Part shown: positions 1 through 6,083 of the stretch, one piece after another
Layout: each line of letters starts with the position of its first letter
Position numbering within the stretch: position 1 is the stretch's first letter
Assembly: GCA_937902565.1 (NCBI GenBank)
Contig: CALFMX010000271.1
Coordinates: forward strand, 1-13,685
DNA: 13,685 bases
Direction of reading: 5' to 3'
Origin: an uncultured Spirochaetales bacterium
GTDB taxonomy: Bacteria; Spirochaetota; Spirochaetia; Sphaerochaetales; Sphaerochaetaceae
Notes under the pieces: generated by a model
What the model saw: only the letters and a program-made list of their open reading frames with translations
Databases searched by the model: none
What the model was told of the DNA's origin: nothing
Position numbers and translations under genes: made by a program

Positions 1-540
1 AAGCGCGTCGGCGTCGGCGCCCCCAACAGCGGTGTCGAGGTCAACGCCCGGATGATGTATGAGGCCCACGGCATGAGCTATAGCGACAGCCGGGTCGACT
101 ACCTCAACTACGGCGAGGCGATCGGCCAGCTGAAGAACAACCTCGTCGATGCGGTCTTCGTCACCAGTGGCATACCCAACGCGACGATCATGGAGCTGGG
201 CACCACCCACCAGATCGTCATCATCCCCATCGAGGGTGAGGCGCTCGATACCCTGATGGCCAAGTACCCCTTCTTCGTCAAAGCGACGATCCCTGCAGAT
301 GCATACAACACCAAGGGGGATGTGAACACCACTGCCGTGAACAACATCCTGGTGCTCCACAAGGACATGGATGAGGAGGTCGTCTACGACATGACCAAGG
401 GGATCTTCGAGAACATCGGGGACATCCATGCAGCCCACGCCACCGCAAAAGAGAATATCCGCCTGGAGAACGCCAAGAGCGGGGTGGGCATCCCCTTCCA
501 CGAAGGTGCTGAGCGCTACTACCGTGAGATGGGCCTCTAG
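1..540 (+). CDS. TAXI family TRAP transporter solute-binding protein, 5' partial
   Basis: The window opens inside this gene; 179 residues of the C-terminal part are visible and the reading frame is open from base 1. The product would be the periplasmic binding protein that captures the substrate for the TRAP permease encoded downstream. The early segment GVGAPNSGVEVNAR is the hallmark of the TAXI (TRAP-associated extracytoplasmic immunogenic) family. It is followed by LNYGEAIGQLKNNLVDAVFVTSGIPNA, the usual segment lining the binding cleft. The signal peptide lies upstream of the window. The stop is a TAG six bases before the DUF1850 gene, and the order binding protein, DUF1850, fused permease is common for TAXI systems. 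Known TAXI substrates include glutamate and other dicarboxylates, but the ligand cannot be told here. The family call is firm; the substrate is unknown. Confidence 0.93.
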   Translation, partial: KRVGVGAPNSGVEVNARMMYEAHGMSYSDSRVDYLNYGEAIGQLKNNLVDAVFVTSGIPNATIMELGTTHQIVIIPIEGEALDTLMAKYPFFVKATIPADAYNTKGDVNTTAVNNILVLHKDMDEEVVYDMTKGIFENIGDIHAAHATAKENIRLENAKSGVGIPFHEGAERYYREMGL

Positions 541-546
541 GAGCCG

Positions 547-1050
547 ATGGCTCGTTCAGCAGTCGTATGGGGCATCGTCCTCACCCTCGTGGTGGGGACC
601 GTGCTCTTCTTCCCCTTCTTTCCCGACTCCTTGCTCCTCGTCCTCGCTGAGCAGGGAGAGGGAACGGTCCTCCGCACACAGAGGGTGAGCGCCGGCGATC
701 CGGTTGTCTTCAACTGGATCCACTCCTTCGAGCTCATCCCCTGGATAGAGGAGTACACCATTGAGAGTGATGGCAGCTTCCTGCTCCACACCATCACCGT
801 TGCCGGCTTTGGGGCCGGTATCCCCGCCAACAAGGGGGTGACCCACATCGAGGACGGGATGGTGGTGATGGACTCCATCGAGGAGCGGTTCGACCACTTC
901 GAGTGGATCCATTCCCAAACGGCCCTCACTTCCATTACAGTTGGGGGACGTATATTCATCAATGGAGCTGATGTGGAGCACCACCTCCCCGTCGAGCTTC
1001 TGGTCAAAGGAACTAAAAATTTATGGCAAAGATTTCGTTGGACGATATGA
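547..1050 (+). CDS. DUF1850 domain protein of TAXI-TRAP operon
   Basis: This 167-residue protein has one N-terminal membrane segment or uncleaved signal (about residues 7-34) followed by a small extracytoplasmic domain. The motif NWIHSFELIPWIEEY (residues 56-70), with W57, H59, S60 and E62, matches the DUF1850 signature. DUF1850 genes are usually found beside TAXI-type TRAP permeases, as here. The family has no established biochemical role; a helper of the transporter is the reasonable inference. WIHS recurs at residues 120-123. The ATG at 547 has a GGAG six bases upstream, which overlaps the stop of the binding-protein gene. The 3' end overlaps the permease gene by 28 bases in another frame, suggesting translational coupling. 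Confidence 0.88.
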   Translation: MARSAVVWGIVLTLVVGTVLFFPFFPDSLLLVLAEQGEGTVLRTQRVSAGDPVVFNWIHSFELIPWIEEYTIESDGSFLLHTITVAGFGAGIPANKGVTHIEDGMVVMDSIEERFDHFEWIHSQTALTSITVGGRIFINGADVEHHLPVELLVKGTKNLWQRFRWTI

Positions 1051-2987
1051 GTCCTGAGATGCAGGCACAGAAGGAAGCGCTGATACAGCAGTACGAGAAG
1101 GAGTCCAAGACCCGGTCATTCGATGGCTTTCTCTTGTCACAGATCGTCTACTGGCTCTCCGTGGCCATCGCCTTCTACCACTTCATCACCAGCTTCATCG
1201 GCTACCCGGCTACCCACCTCCACCGGTCGGCCCACGTGGCGATGATGCTCTTCATGGCCTTCTTCCTCTACCCGGCCAGTTCGAAGGGCAACCGAAAGAG
1301 CCTGCCATGGTATGACCTCGTCCTCGCCCTCCTGGCTGTCTCCGTCGCCGTCTACGTCTGGGTCGAGTACATCCCGTTCATCAACCGGATGGGGAGCCCC
1401 AACACCATGGACGTGATCATGGGGACCATCCTCATCATCACCGTCCTGGAGGCGAGCAGGCGCATCAGCGGCTGGCCCCTGGTGATCCTCTCCCTCATCT
1501 TCCTCCTCTACGGCCTCATCGGGCGCTCGCTACCGGGCATCCTCATGCACCGCGGCTACAACTGGCGCGCCCTCATCAACCATATCTTCATCAACACCGA
1601 AGGGATCTACGGTACATCCGTCGATGTCGCCGCCTCCTACATCTTCCTCTTCATCCTCTTCGGGACGATCATGAACAAGTGCGGCATGGGCCGCTTCTTC
1701 AACGACCTCGCCCTCGCCTTCGCCGGATCCTCCAAAGGAGGCCCGGCAAAGGTTGCCGTCATCGCCAGCGGCTTCCTCGGCTCCATCAACGGCAGTGCCG
1801 TGGCAAACGTGGTGACCACCGGCACCTTCACCATCCCGCTGATGAAGAAGACCGGCTACTCCAAGGAGTTTGCCGGGGCGGTTGAGTCATCGGCATCGGT
1901 CGGCGGGCAGCTGCTGCCGCCCGTCATGGGAGCGGCAGCCTTCATCATGGCCGAGATGCTGGGCATCAAATACGGTGTCATCGTCATCAGCGCCACGATC
2001 CCCGCCCTCCTCTACTACCTCGGTATCATGGTGCAGGTACAGCTGAGGGCCGAGAAGCTCAACCTGGAGGGGGTCCCCAAGGAGCAACTGCCGAAGCTGG
2101 GCGACGTCATGCGCGAACGTGGCCACCTCCTCATCCCGATCGCCTTCCTCCTCTACATGCTGCTCTTCAGCGGCTCTACGGTCATCTTCTCCGCCTTCTG
2201 GGCGATCGTGGCCACCATCGTCGTCTCACAGGCACGCAAGACGACACGCATGACACTGCGCCAGCTCCTCGATGCCTTCAGTGAAGGAACCATCGCCACC
2301 GTCTCGGTGGCCATCGCCTGTGCGGTGGTCGGCATCATCATCGGCGTCGTCAGCCTCACCGGCTTCGGCCTGAACATGGCAAACGCCATCATCCAGCTCG
2401 GCCGCTCCAACCTCATGCTGACCCTCATCCTCACCATGGTGACGTGCATGATCCTCGGCATGGGCCTGCCCTCCATCCCCGCCTACCTGATCACGGCGAC
2501 GATGGCGGCCCCGGCGCTGGTCAAGCTCGGCATCCCTGCTCTCGCCGCCCACATGTTCGTCTTCTACTTCGCCATGTTCGCCAACATCACTCCACCGGTG
2601 GCCCTGGCCAGCTTTGCCGCCGCTGGGCTGAGTGGAGGGGATCCGATGAAGACGGGACTGCAGTCGGTCAAGCTCTCCCTTGCCGGCTTCATCGTCCCCT
2701 ACTTCTTTATCCACAACACCGCCTTGCTACTCCTGGACACCACACCGCTGGTAGCCATCAGGGTGACCATCACCGCCATCATCGGTGTCACGATGATTGG
2801 CATGGCCACCGAGGGCTACCTCTTTACCGACCTCAATTGGCTCTTGCGGATTGTGACGTTCATCGGTGCGATCCTGCTCATCACCGCCAACCCGATCCAG
2901 GACGTCTTCGGCATCGTGATCCTTGTCGCCGTCATCCTCATCCAACGGTCGCTGAGAAGGAAGGAACAACAGGCCCTACGCGCCTAA
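1023..2987 (+). CDS. TRAP transporter fused permease subunit (TAXI type, DctQM fusion)
   Basis: This 654-residue inner-membrane protein has the normal length for fused TAXI permeases, in which the small (DctQ-like) and large (DctM-like) membrane subunits form one chain. A soluble N-terminal 35 residues precede many hydrophobic helices. The DctM core is clear at about residues 245-310: GFLGSINGSAVANVVTTGTF, then GYSKEFAGAVESSASVGGQLLPP and MGAAAFIMAE. A second conserved stretch, GMGLPSIPAYLI with a following NITPPVALASFAAAG, lies near residues 480-540. It would use an ion gradient to import the substrate delivered by the upstream binding protein. The ATG at 1023 lies inside the DUF1850 gene, with AAAGGA about 11 bases upstream. 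It is the last gene of the operon, and a terminator hairpin follows the stop at once. Family confident, substrate unknown. Confidence 0.95.
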   Translation: MAKISLDDMSPEMQAQKEALIQQYEKESKTRSFDGFLLSQIVYWLSVAIAFYHFITSFIGYPATHLHRSAHVAMMLFMAFFLYPASSKGNRKSLPWYDLVLALLAVSVAVYVWVEYIPFINRMGSPNTMDVIMGTILIITVLEASRRISGWPLVILSLIFLLYGLIGRSLPGILMHRGYNWRALINHIFINTEGIYGTSVDVAASYIFLFILFGTIMNKCGMGRFFNDLALAFAGSSKGGPAKVAVIASGFLGSINGSAVANVVTTGTFTIPLMKKTGYSKEFAGAVESSASVGGQLLPPVMGAAAFIMAEMLGIKYGVIVISATIPALLYYLGIMVQVQLRAEKLNLEGVPKEQLPKLGDVMRERGHLLIPIAFLLYMLLFSGSTVIFSAFWAIVATIVVSQARKTTRMTLRQLLDAFSEGTIATVSVAIACAVVGIIIGVVSLTGFGLNMANAIIQLGRSNLMLTLILTMVTCMILGMGLPSIPAYLITATMAAPALVKLGIPALAAHMFVFYFAMFANITPPVALASFAAAGLSGGDPMKTGLQSVKLSLAGFIVPYFFIHNTALLLLDTTPLVAIRVTITAIIGVTMIGMATEGYLFTDLNWLLRIVTFIGAILLITANPIQDVFGIVILVAVILIQRSLRRKEQQALRA

Positions 2988-3029
2988 AAGGAGAGGCTGC
3001 CCCGATCGGGACAGCCTCCTTTTTCTTCT
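2986..3029. terminator. Intrinsic terminator, probably bidirectional
   Basis: The arms at 2994-3003 and 3008-3017 pair over ten positions with one C/A mismatch around a GATC loop. A T-rich run follows on the plus strand (3020-3029). On the minus strand the hairpin is followed by CTCCTTTTAGG. It lies between the convergent ends of the TRAP permease gene and the 3052-3570 gene, so it can end both transcripts. Confidence 0.85.
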
Positions 3030-3051
3030 ACGTCCACACAGTACGTCTGAT

Positions 3052-3570
3052 CTACTCCTCCGTTTTCGGGGGAGTCTTGGGTTTTGCAGCAGTGGTGGTA
3101 CTCTTGGGCTTGGCAGGGGCAGGCTTCTTTGCAGTGGTGGTGCTCTTGGGCTTGGTAGCATCTGGCTTTTTTGCCGCTGCAGTGGTTGTGCTCTTGGCAG
3201 CGGCAGGCTTCTTGGCGCCTGCGGGAGCCTTGGCCTTTACCGTTTCCCCTTTCTTCTCAGCTGGTGTGACTGCAGGCTTGCTCTTTGGTGCCTCTGCCTT
3301 CTTTTCAGGTTCTTCCTTCTTCTCTGCTGCCGGCTCGCTCGTTGGGGCATCTGCCGCCGCGGTGGGCTCAGGCGCCTCCTCTTCTGGCTTTTTGGCGATA
3401 TTCAGATACTGCACCCCAATGCCGACTGCACATATCACGATCACCAAAACGATCCAGACGGTTTTGGCTTGCTTGCCGGGGACGACAATAAGGATGAGGA
3501 GGATGATCGCGATCGCGATTACCAGATAGACCAAAGACTTCTTTTGTGCCTTCTCTCTCTCATGACTCAT
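3052..3570 (-). CDS. Two-helix membrane protein with Lys/Ala/Pro/Thr-rich repeat tail
   Basis: The 172-residue product has a short charged N-terminus, two hydrophobic helices (about residues 13-31 and 37-55) and a long disordered tail. The tail first carries Glu/Pro/Ala-rich sequence (61-95). It then becomes very basic, with KSTTT at 126-130, 142-146 and 156-160 set among AKKP and KPK units, and it ends PKTEE. The tail resembles histone H1-like or cell-wall-contacting low-complexity tails, but no family is recognised. The closely spaced helices suggest both termini lie on the same side of the membrane. The start is uncertain: ATG at 3570 has AAAGGAG 11 bases upstream, while an in-frame TTG at 3576 would have a 5-base spacing and add two residues. 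A strong extended -10 promoter lies upstream. The repeats show at DNA level as 42-48 bp units. Function unknown. Confidence 0.8.
   Translation of the reverse strand: MSHEREKAQKKSLVYLVIAIAIILLILIVVPGKQAKTVWIVLVIVICAVGIGVQYLNIAKKPEEEAPEPTAAADAPTSEPAAEKKEEPEKKAEAPKSKPAVTPAEKKGETVKAKAPAGAKKPAAAKSTTTAAAKKPDATKPKSTTTAKKPAPAKPKSTTTAAKPKTPPKTEE
3091..3203 (-). repeat. Short tandem repeat encoding the KSTTT units
   Basis: Three imperfect copies of a unit beginning AGTGGTGGTRCTCTTGGGC (plus-strand reading) start at 3091, 3133 and 3181, so the periods are 42 and 48 bases (14 and 16 codons). The first two copies are nearly identical over 23 bases; the third is more diverged. The multiple-of-three periods keep the frame open, so copy number may vary between strains without destroying the gene. 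Confidence 0.75.
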
Positions 3571-3636
3571 ATGCAATTCTTCTCCTTTAAGATGATGGTA
3601 TCCCAGGAGGGAAGAAATCGACTAATTGGTTACTGC

Positions 3637-3664
3637 ATTATAGCATAGACTTAGAGATTTTACA
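3637..3664 (-). promoter_or_regulatory. Extended -10 promoter for the two-helix membrane protein
   Basis: Read on the minus strand, TGCTATAAT (3645-3637) is a perfect TATAAT with the extended TGn element. A weak -35 (TGTAAA, 3664-3659) stands 13 bases beyond the TGn, that is 16 from the hexamer. Transcription would start near 3630 and give a leader of about 60 bases. It overlaps the divergent promoter of the lipoprotein gene. Confidence 0.6.
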
Positions 3665-3686
3665 CCTTAGGACGCACGTCTGTAAT
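3659..3686 (+). promoter_or_regulatory. Sigma70-type promoter for the small lipoprotein
   Basis: TTTACA (3659-3664), 16 bases, then TGTAAT (3681-3686): five of six matches in each hexamer. The start would be near 3693, giving a leader of about 32 bases before the ATG at 3725. Its -35 hexamer lies on the same bases as the weak -35 of the opposite promoter. Confidence 0.5.
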
Positions 3687-3724
3687 CTTTTGCCGATGAC
3701 GGTGTTTAGGAAGTGAGGCTATGT

Positions 3725-3973
3725 ATGAAGAGACGCACTACAACACTGATAATCCTCATTCTGTCGCTCGCTCTGTTGCTCTTCTCTGGCTGTGGGGCCC
3801 TGAGCAAACAACGCAGCACGCTCCCCCTCGATGAGAGTTGGGAGGGACCTTCCGGGAAGGTCGGTGATGTGAGGATTATCCTTGAACCGGAGGTCCAGAC
3901 CGTCCAGATCGCCCTTGAGGAGCTGGGGATCCTCTTTGGAGAGATCAACCTGATGTCGGGCGCTATTCACTGA
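3725..3973 (+). CDS. Small predicted lipoprotein
   Basis: The 82-residue product starts MKRR, followed by a hydrophobic stretch and the lipobox LLFSGC. Cys23 would be lipidated and become the first residue of the mature protein of about 60 residues. The mature part is acidic and has no recognised domain. The ATG at 3725 was chosen over the in-frame GTG at 3713 because GAGG (3715-3718) lies six bases before it and the signal peptide then has normal length. The gene has its own promoter, and its last 11 bases overlap the convergent gene on the other strand. The lipoprotein assignment is solid; the function is unknown. Confidence 0.78.
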   Translation: MKRRTTTLIILILSLALLLFSGCGALSKQRSTLPLDESWEGPSGKVGDVRIILEPEVQTVQIALEELGILFGEINLMSGAIH

Positions 3974-4388
3974 TCGAAATCGAGAGCAGGGCCCAACGCC
4001 CATCGCTCTGGTCCATCCACACCATGCTCCCCCACCGGTAGGTGGGCTCGGTTATGGCAAAGCCCACCTCCCAGAGGTGGGTTCGTTGTACTGCCCTCCC
4101 CATCTGGATGCCGCTGGCAGGCAAGAGGGACGAGAGGAGGTCGTTGTAGGTGTGGACAAAGCCTGCCGCCAGTGATGGGGGCACATAGGCGTCAACCCAC
4201 GCAAGCGAGTATGGGGATGCAAGGGCTCTCTGGGCATAGTGCTCGATCCCTGTCTCCTCTGGTTCCACAATCTGGCCGATATCCCGGTTGATGGGCAGGA
4301 GATAGGATGGGGGGGCTGCAGAGAGCGGGGCAGAGAGGATTAACAAGAACAATAATACCATACGATATTTATCTTTCACTATCAGCAT
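3963..4388 (-). CDS. Exported protein of unknown function
   Basis: The 141-residue product has a typical Sec signal peptide: basic N-terminus (KDKYR), hydrophobic core to about residue 20, and a likely signal peptidase I site after SA or SAA (residues 23-26, PLSAAPP). The mature domain of about 115 residues is rich in aromatic residues (WVDAYVPPS, TYRWGSMVWMDQSDGRW), suggesting a compact beta-rich fold. I do not recognise a family. The start at 4388 has only GGAG 12 bases upstream; an internal GTG (residue 4) or ATG (residue 10) is possible but would shorten the signal peptide. The gene is divergent from the LarA gene, so the region between them may control both. Confidence 0.7.
   Translation of the reverse strand: MLIVKDKYRMVLLFLLILSAPLSAAPPSYLLPINRDIGQIVEPEETGIEHYAQRALASPYSLAWVDAYVPPSLAAGFVHTYNDLLSSLLPASGIQMGRAVQRTHLWEVGFAITEPTYRWGSMVWMDQSDGRWALLSISISE
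4031..4081. other. Twin hairpins with the same arms inside a coding region
   Basis: CCCACC-GGTA-GGTGGG (4031-4046) and CCCACCTC-CCA-GAGGTGGG (4063-4081) are two perfect inverted repeats 16 bases apart. All four arms share CCCACC or its complement, so alternative pairings are possible. They lie within the minus-strand exported-protein gene, about 60-110 bases beyond the lipoprotein stop. They may act as a 3' end or stabilising structure for the lipoprotein transcript. There is no T-run, so they are not a standard terminator. Confidence 0.45.
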
Positions 4389-4443
4389 GACTATTTGCTG
4401 CTCCCTGTTTCTATTAGTACAAATGGACCTAATCAGGAAAAAC

Positions 4444-4455
4444 TTGTAGACAATT
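4444..4455. promoter_or_regulatory. Operator-like site TTGTAGACAATT
   Basis: TTGT-AG-ACAA is an inverted repeat (TTGT, two bases, ACAA) of the form GT-N-AC seen in operators of GntR-type regulators. It is the most upstream of a set of similar sites before the LarA gene and is close to the divergent gene at 4388. Confidence 0.45.
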
Positions 4456-4470
4456 CCTAGGCCTATGGTA

Positions 4471-4482
4471 TTGTATACGCAA
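4471..4482. promoter_or_regulatory. Operator-like site TTGTATACGCAA
   Basis: TTGTATAC is identical to the first eight bases of the perfect site at 4594. The right arm is displaced (GCAA). It lies 27 bases after the 4444 site and could form a pair with it. Confidence 0.4.
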
Positions 4483-4503
4483 TTAAGTTATTAGGACAAC
4501 ATT

Positions 4504-4578
4504 ATGAGGAGAGGGTTGGCAAACGAAGAGCCTGAGGACATCAGGAGCGGCATTGACGATGTAGGCCTGCAATTGTAA
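4504..4578 (+). CDS. Possible 24-codon leader ORF upstream of the LarA gene
   Basis: An ATG at 4504 with AGGA seven bases upstream opens 24 codons, ending at TAA 4576-4578. The peptide starts MRRGLANEEPEDI and matches nothing I know. Its stop lies on the predicted -10 element of the LarA promoter, so it would be made only from a promoter further upstream. It may be chance, a leader peptide or a relic of a deleted gene. Confidence 0.2.
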   Translation: MRRGLANEEPEDIRSGIDDVGLQL

Positions 4579-4581
4579 ACT
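4553..4581 (+). promoter_or_regulatory. Predicted promoter of the LarA-family gene
   Basis: TTGACG (4553-4558), 17 bases, then TAAACT (4576-4581): five and four matches to the sigma70 hexamers. Transcription would begin near 4588, leaving a leader of about 67 bases. The operator-like TTGTAAAC (4573-4580) overlaps the -10, and the perfect TTGTATACAA lies just downstream of the start, an arrangement typical of repression. Confidence 0.45.
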
Positions 4582-4593
4582 GGAGATGTTCGT

Positions 4594-4605
4594 TTGTATA
4601 CAATT
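4594..4605. promoter_or_regulatory. Palindromic operator TTGTATACAA
   Basis: TTGTATACAA (4594-4603) is a perfect ten-base palindrome. It starts 21 bases (two helical turns) after the similar TTGTAAAC at 4573. The GT-N2-AC core fits a GntR/FadR-type regulator, but no regulator gene is in the window. Its position just after the predicted start site suggests a repressor binding site. Confidence 0.55.
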
Positions 4606-4654
4606 ACCAATGCGGGCGTATGCTCGCCTTTCTCTGACTTTTTAGGAGGATACC

Positions 4655-6004
4655 ATGCATGTACCCAACCCGTTAATCGCCGGTGCCAAGGAGTTTGAGC
4701 TTCCCGCCGGAACGACTGTATATAATATGAGCGCCCCTACTGCGTTGGCCGATCCGGTCAAGGCCATAGCGGAAGCGCTTGATCACCCGATTGCCAGCAA
4801 ACCGCTGCGCCAGATTGCCAAGGAGAAGCTGGTCGGCAAGGCCGATGCCACCGCTGTGATTGTCATCAGTGACAACACCCGCCCGGTCCCCTACAAGGGA
4901 GAGGGCAATATCCTCGTCCCGATCATCGAGATTCTCCTTGAGGTCGGCTACAAGAAGGAGAACATCCTCGTTCTGATCGCGACCGGCACCCACCGCCCGA
5001 TGACCGCTGATGAGATCGAGCGGATCATCGACCCCTGGGTCTTTGAACAGGGCGTGAAGGTCGTCAACCACGACTGCCTCGATTACGATGCCCTCACCTA
5101 CCTCGGCAAGACTGAGCGTGGCAGTGAGGTACGTATCAGCAGCCTCTACGTCAATGCCGACATGAAGATCCTCACCGGCCTGGTCGAGAGCCACTTCATG
5201 GCCGGTGTCAGCGGGGGGCGCAAGTCCATCTGCCCGGGCCTGATCAGTGAGATGGGGACCTTCCTCTTCCACGGCGCCGACTTGATGGGCCACCCCAACA
5301 GCCGGGACCTCAACCTCGAGGGCAACCCGGTGCACGAGGAGTCCACCGCGTTTGCCCGCATGGCAGGATCGGACTTCATCGTCAACGTCACCCTCGACCA
5401 CGCCTTCGCCATCACCGGTGTCTATGCCGGCGATATGGAGGCGGCGTTCCACAAGGCGTTCGAGATGGTCAAGGGCTACGCCCGCATCCCCATCGCCGAG
5501 GAGGCCGATATCGTCATCACCCACGGTGGGTTTGTCGGTATCAACCACTACCAGAGCGCCAAGGCGGCCTTTGCGGCCATCGGGGCGATGAAGAAGGGTG
5601 GCTACCTGATCTCGGTGGCAAACTTCACCGACAAGAAGGACATCATCGGTTCGGTCATGTACAAGACCGTTTTGGGCGTCATGTCGCTCAGCAGCGGCGA
5701 GCAACTGACCAAGCTGCTGCACAGCCCCGACTGGCCGTTCATGCCCGACCAGTGGCAGGTACAGAAGTGGGCAACCGTCTTCGAGAAGATTCCGCTCGCC
5801 AACTACTACCACTGGGCCCCCCAGCTCGCCAAGGGCGCAGGCGCCGGCCTTCCGGGCCACAACATCGCCAACCTTGGTGATATCAAGGACTTCAATGATG
5901 CCATCAAGGCAGCCGTCGAAGACATCAGGAAGAGAGAGGGCGGCAGGGAGCTCAAGATCACCTACCTCAGTGATGGACCGTATGCCATCCCGTATGTGAA
6001 GTAA
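4655..6004 (+). CDS. LarA-family nickel-pincer racemase/epimerase (DUF2088)
   Basis: The 449-residue product belongs to the lactate racemase LarA family, enzymes that invert a 2-hydroxy acid by hydride transfer on a nickel-pincer (NPN) cofactor. By motif spacing against Lactiplantibacillus plantarum LarA, every key residue is present: D73 and R76 (SDNTRP), H113 (GTHRP), catalytic H180 (ESHF), the cofactor-linking K190 (SGGRKSICPG) and nickel ligand H206 (FLFHGAD). The spacings H180 to K190 (10) and K190 to H206 (16) equal those of the model enzyme. No larB, larC or larE cofactor gene is in the window. The start is set by AGGAGG five bases before the ATG. The gene appears monocistronic, with its own operator-bearing promoter and a strong terminator. 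The substrate is open: known homologues act on lactate, malate, other 2-hydroxy acids or sugar acids. The relic next door hints at sugar acids. Confidence 0.9.
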   Translation: MHVPNPLIAGAKEFELPAGTTVYNMSAPTALADPVKAIAEALDHPIASKPLRQIAKEKLVGKADATAVIVISDNTRPVPYKGEGNILVPIIEILLEVGYKKENILVLIATGTHRPMTADEIERIIDPWVFEQGVKVVNHDCLDYDALTYLGKTERGSEVRISSLYVNADMKILTGLVESHFMAGVSGGRKSICPGLISEMGTFLFHGADLMGHPNSRDLNLEGNPVHEESTAFARMAGSDFIVNVTLDHAFAITGVYAGDMEAAFHKAFEMVKGYARIPIAEEADIVITHGGFVGINHYQSAKAAFAAIGAMKKGGYLISVANFTDKKDIIGSVMYKTVLGVMSLSSGEQLTKLLHSPDWPFMPDQWQVQKWATVFEKIPLANYYHWAPQLAKGAGAGLPGHNIANLGDIKDFNDAIKAAVEDIRKREGGRELKITYLSDGPYAIPYVK

Positions 6005-6026
6005 GAGATTTGACAGGCAACGTGAT

Positions 6027-6060
6027 GGGGAGGAGCAGCCGCTCCTCCCCTCTTTTGTTG
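6027..6060 (+). terminator. Strong intrinsic terminator after the LarA-family gene
   Basis: A perfect ten-base-pair stem, GGGGAGGAGC (6027-6036) with GCTCCTCCCC (6041-6050), carries a four-base AGCC loop and is followed by TCTTTTGTTG. It lies 22 bases after the stop codon. Confidence 0.9.
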
Positions 6061-6083
6061 ATATGGTGTGTCCAAGCCTGTCG

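Noticed and set aside
3091..3203. Repeats considered as a CRISPR array
   Set aside because: The copies are imperfect, have periods of 42 and 48 bases in frame with a gene, and encode the KSTTT units.
2444..3529. A 361-codon plus-strand open frame across the permease end and the repeat-tail gene
   Set aside because: It runs through a terminator hairpin in the wrong frame of the permease gene and then antisense to the repeat-tail gene; composition is that of a shadow frame.
4673..5860. A 395-codon open frame on the minus strand opposite the LarA gene
   Set aside because: It is a GC-rich antisense shadow of a gene with complete catalytic motifs; its protein is Asp/Val/Gly-rich without any domain.
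1..6004. TRAP operon and LarA gene as one transport-and-racemase unit
   Set aside because: They are separated by a terminator, three unrelated envelope genes and an independent operator-bearing promoter; any functional link is unproven.
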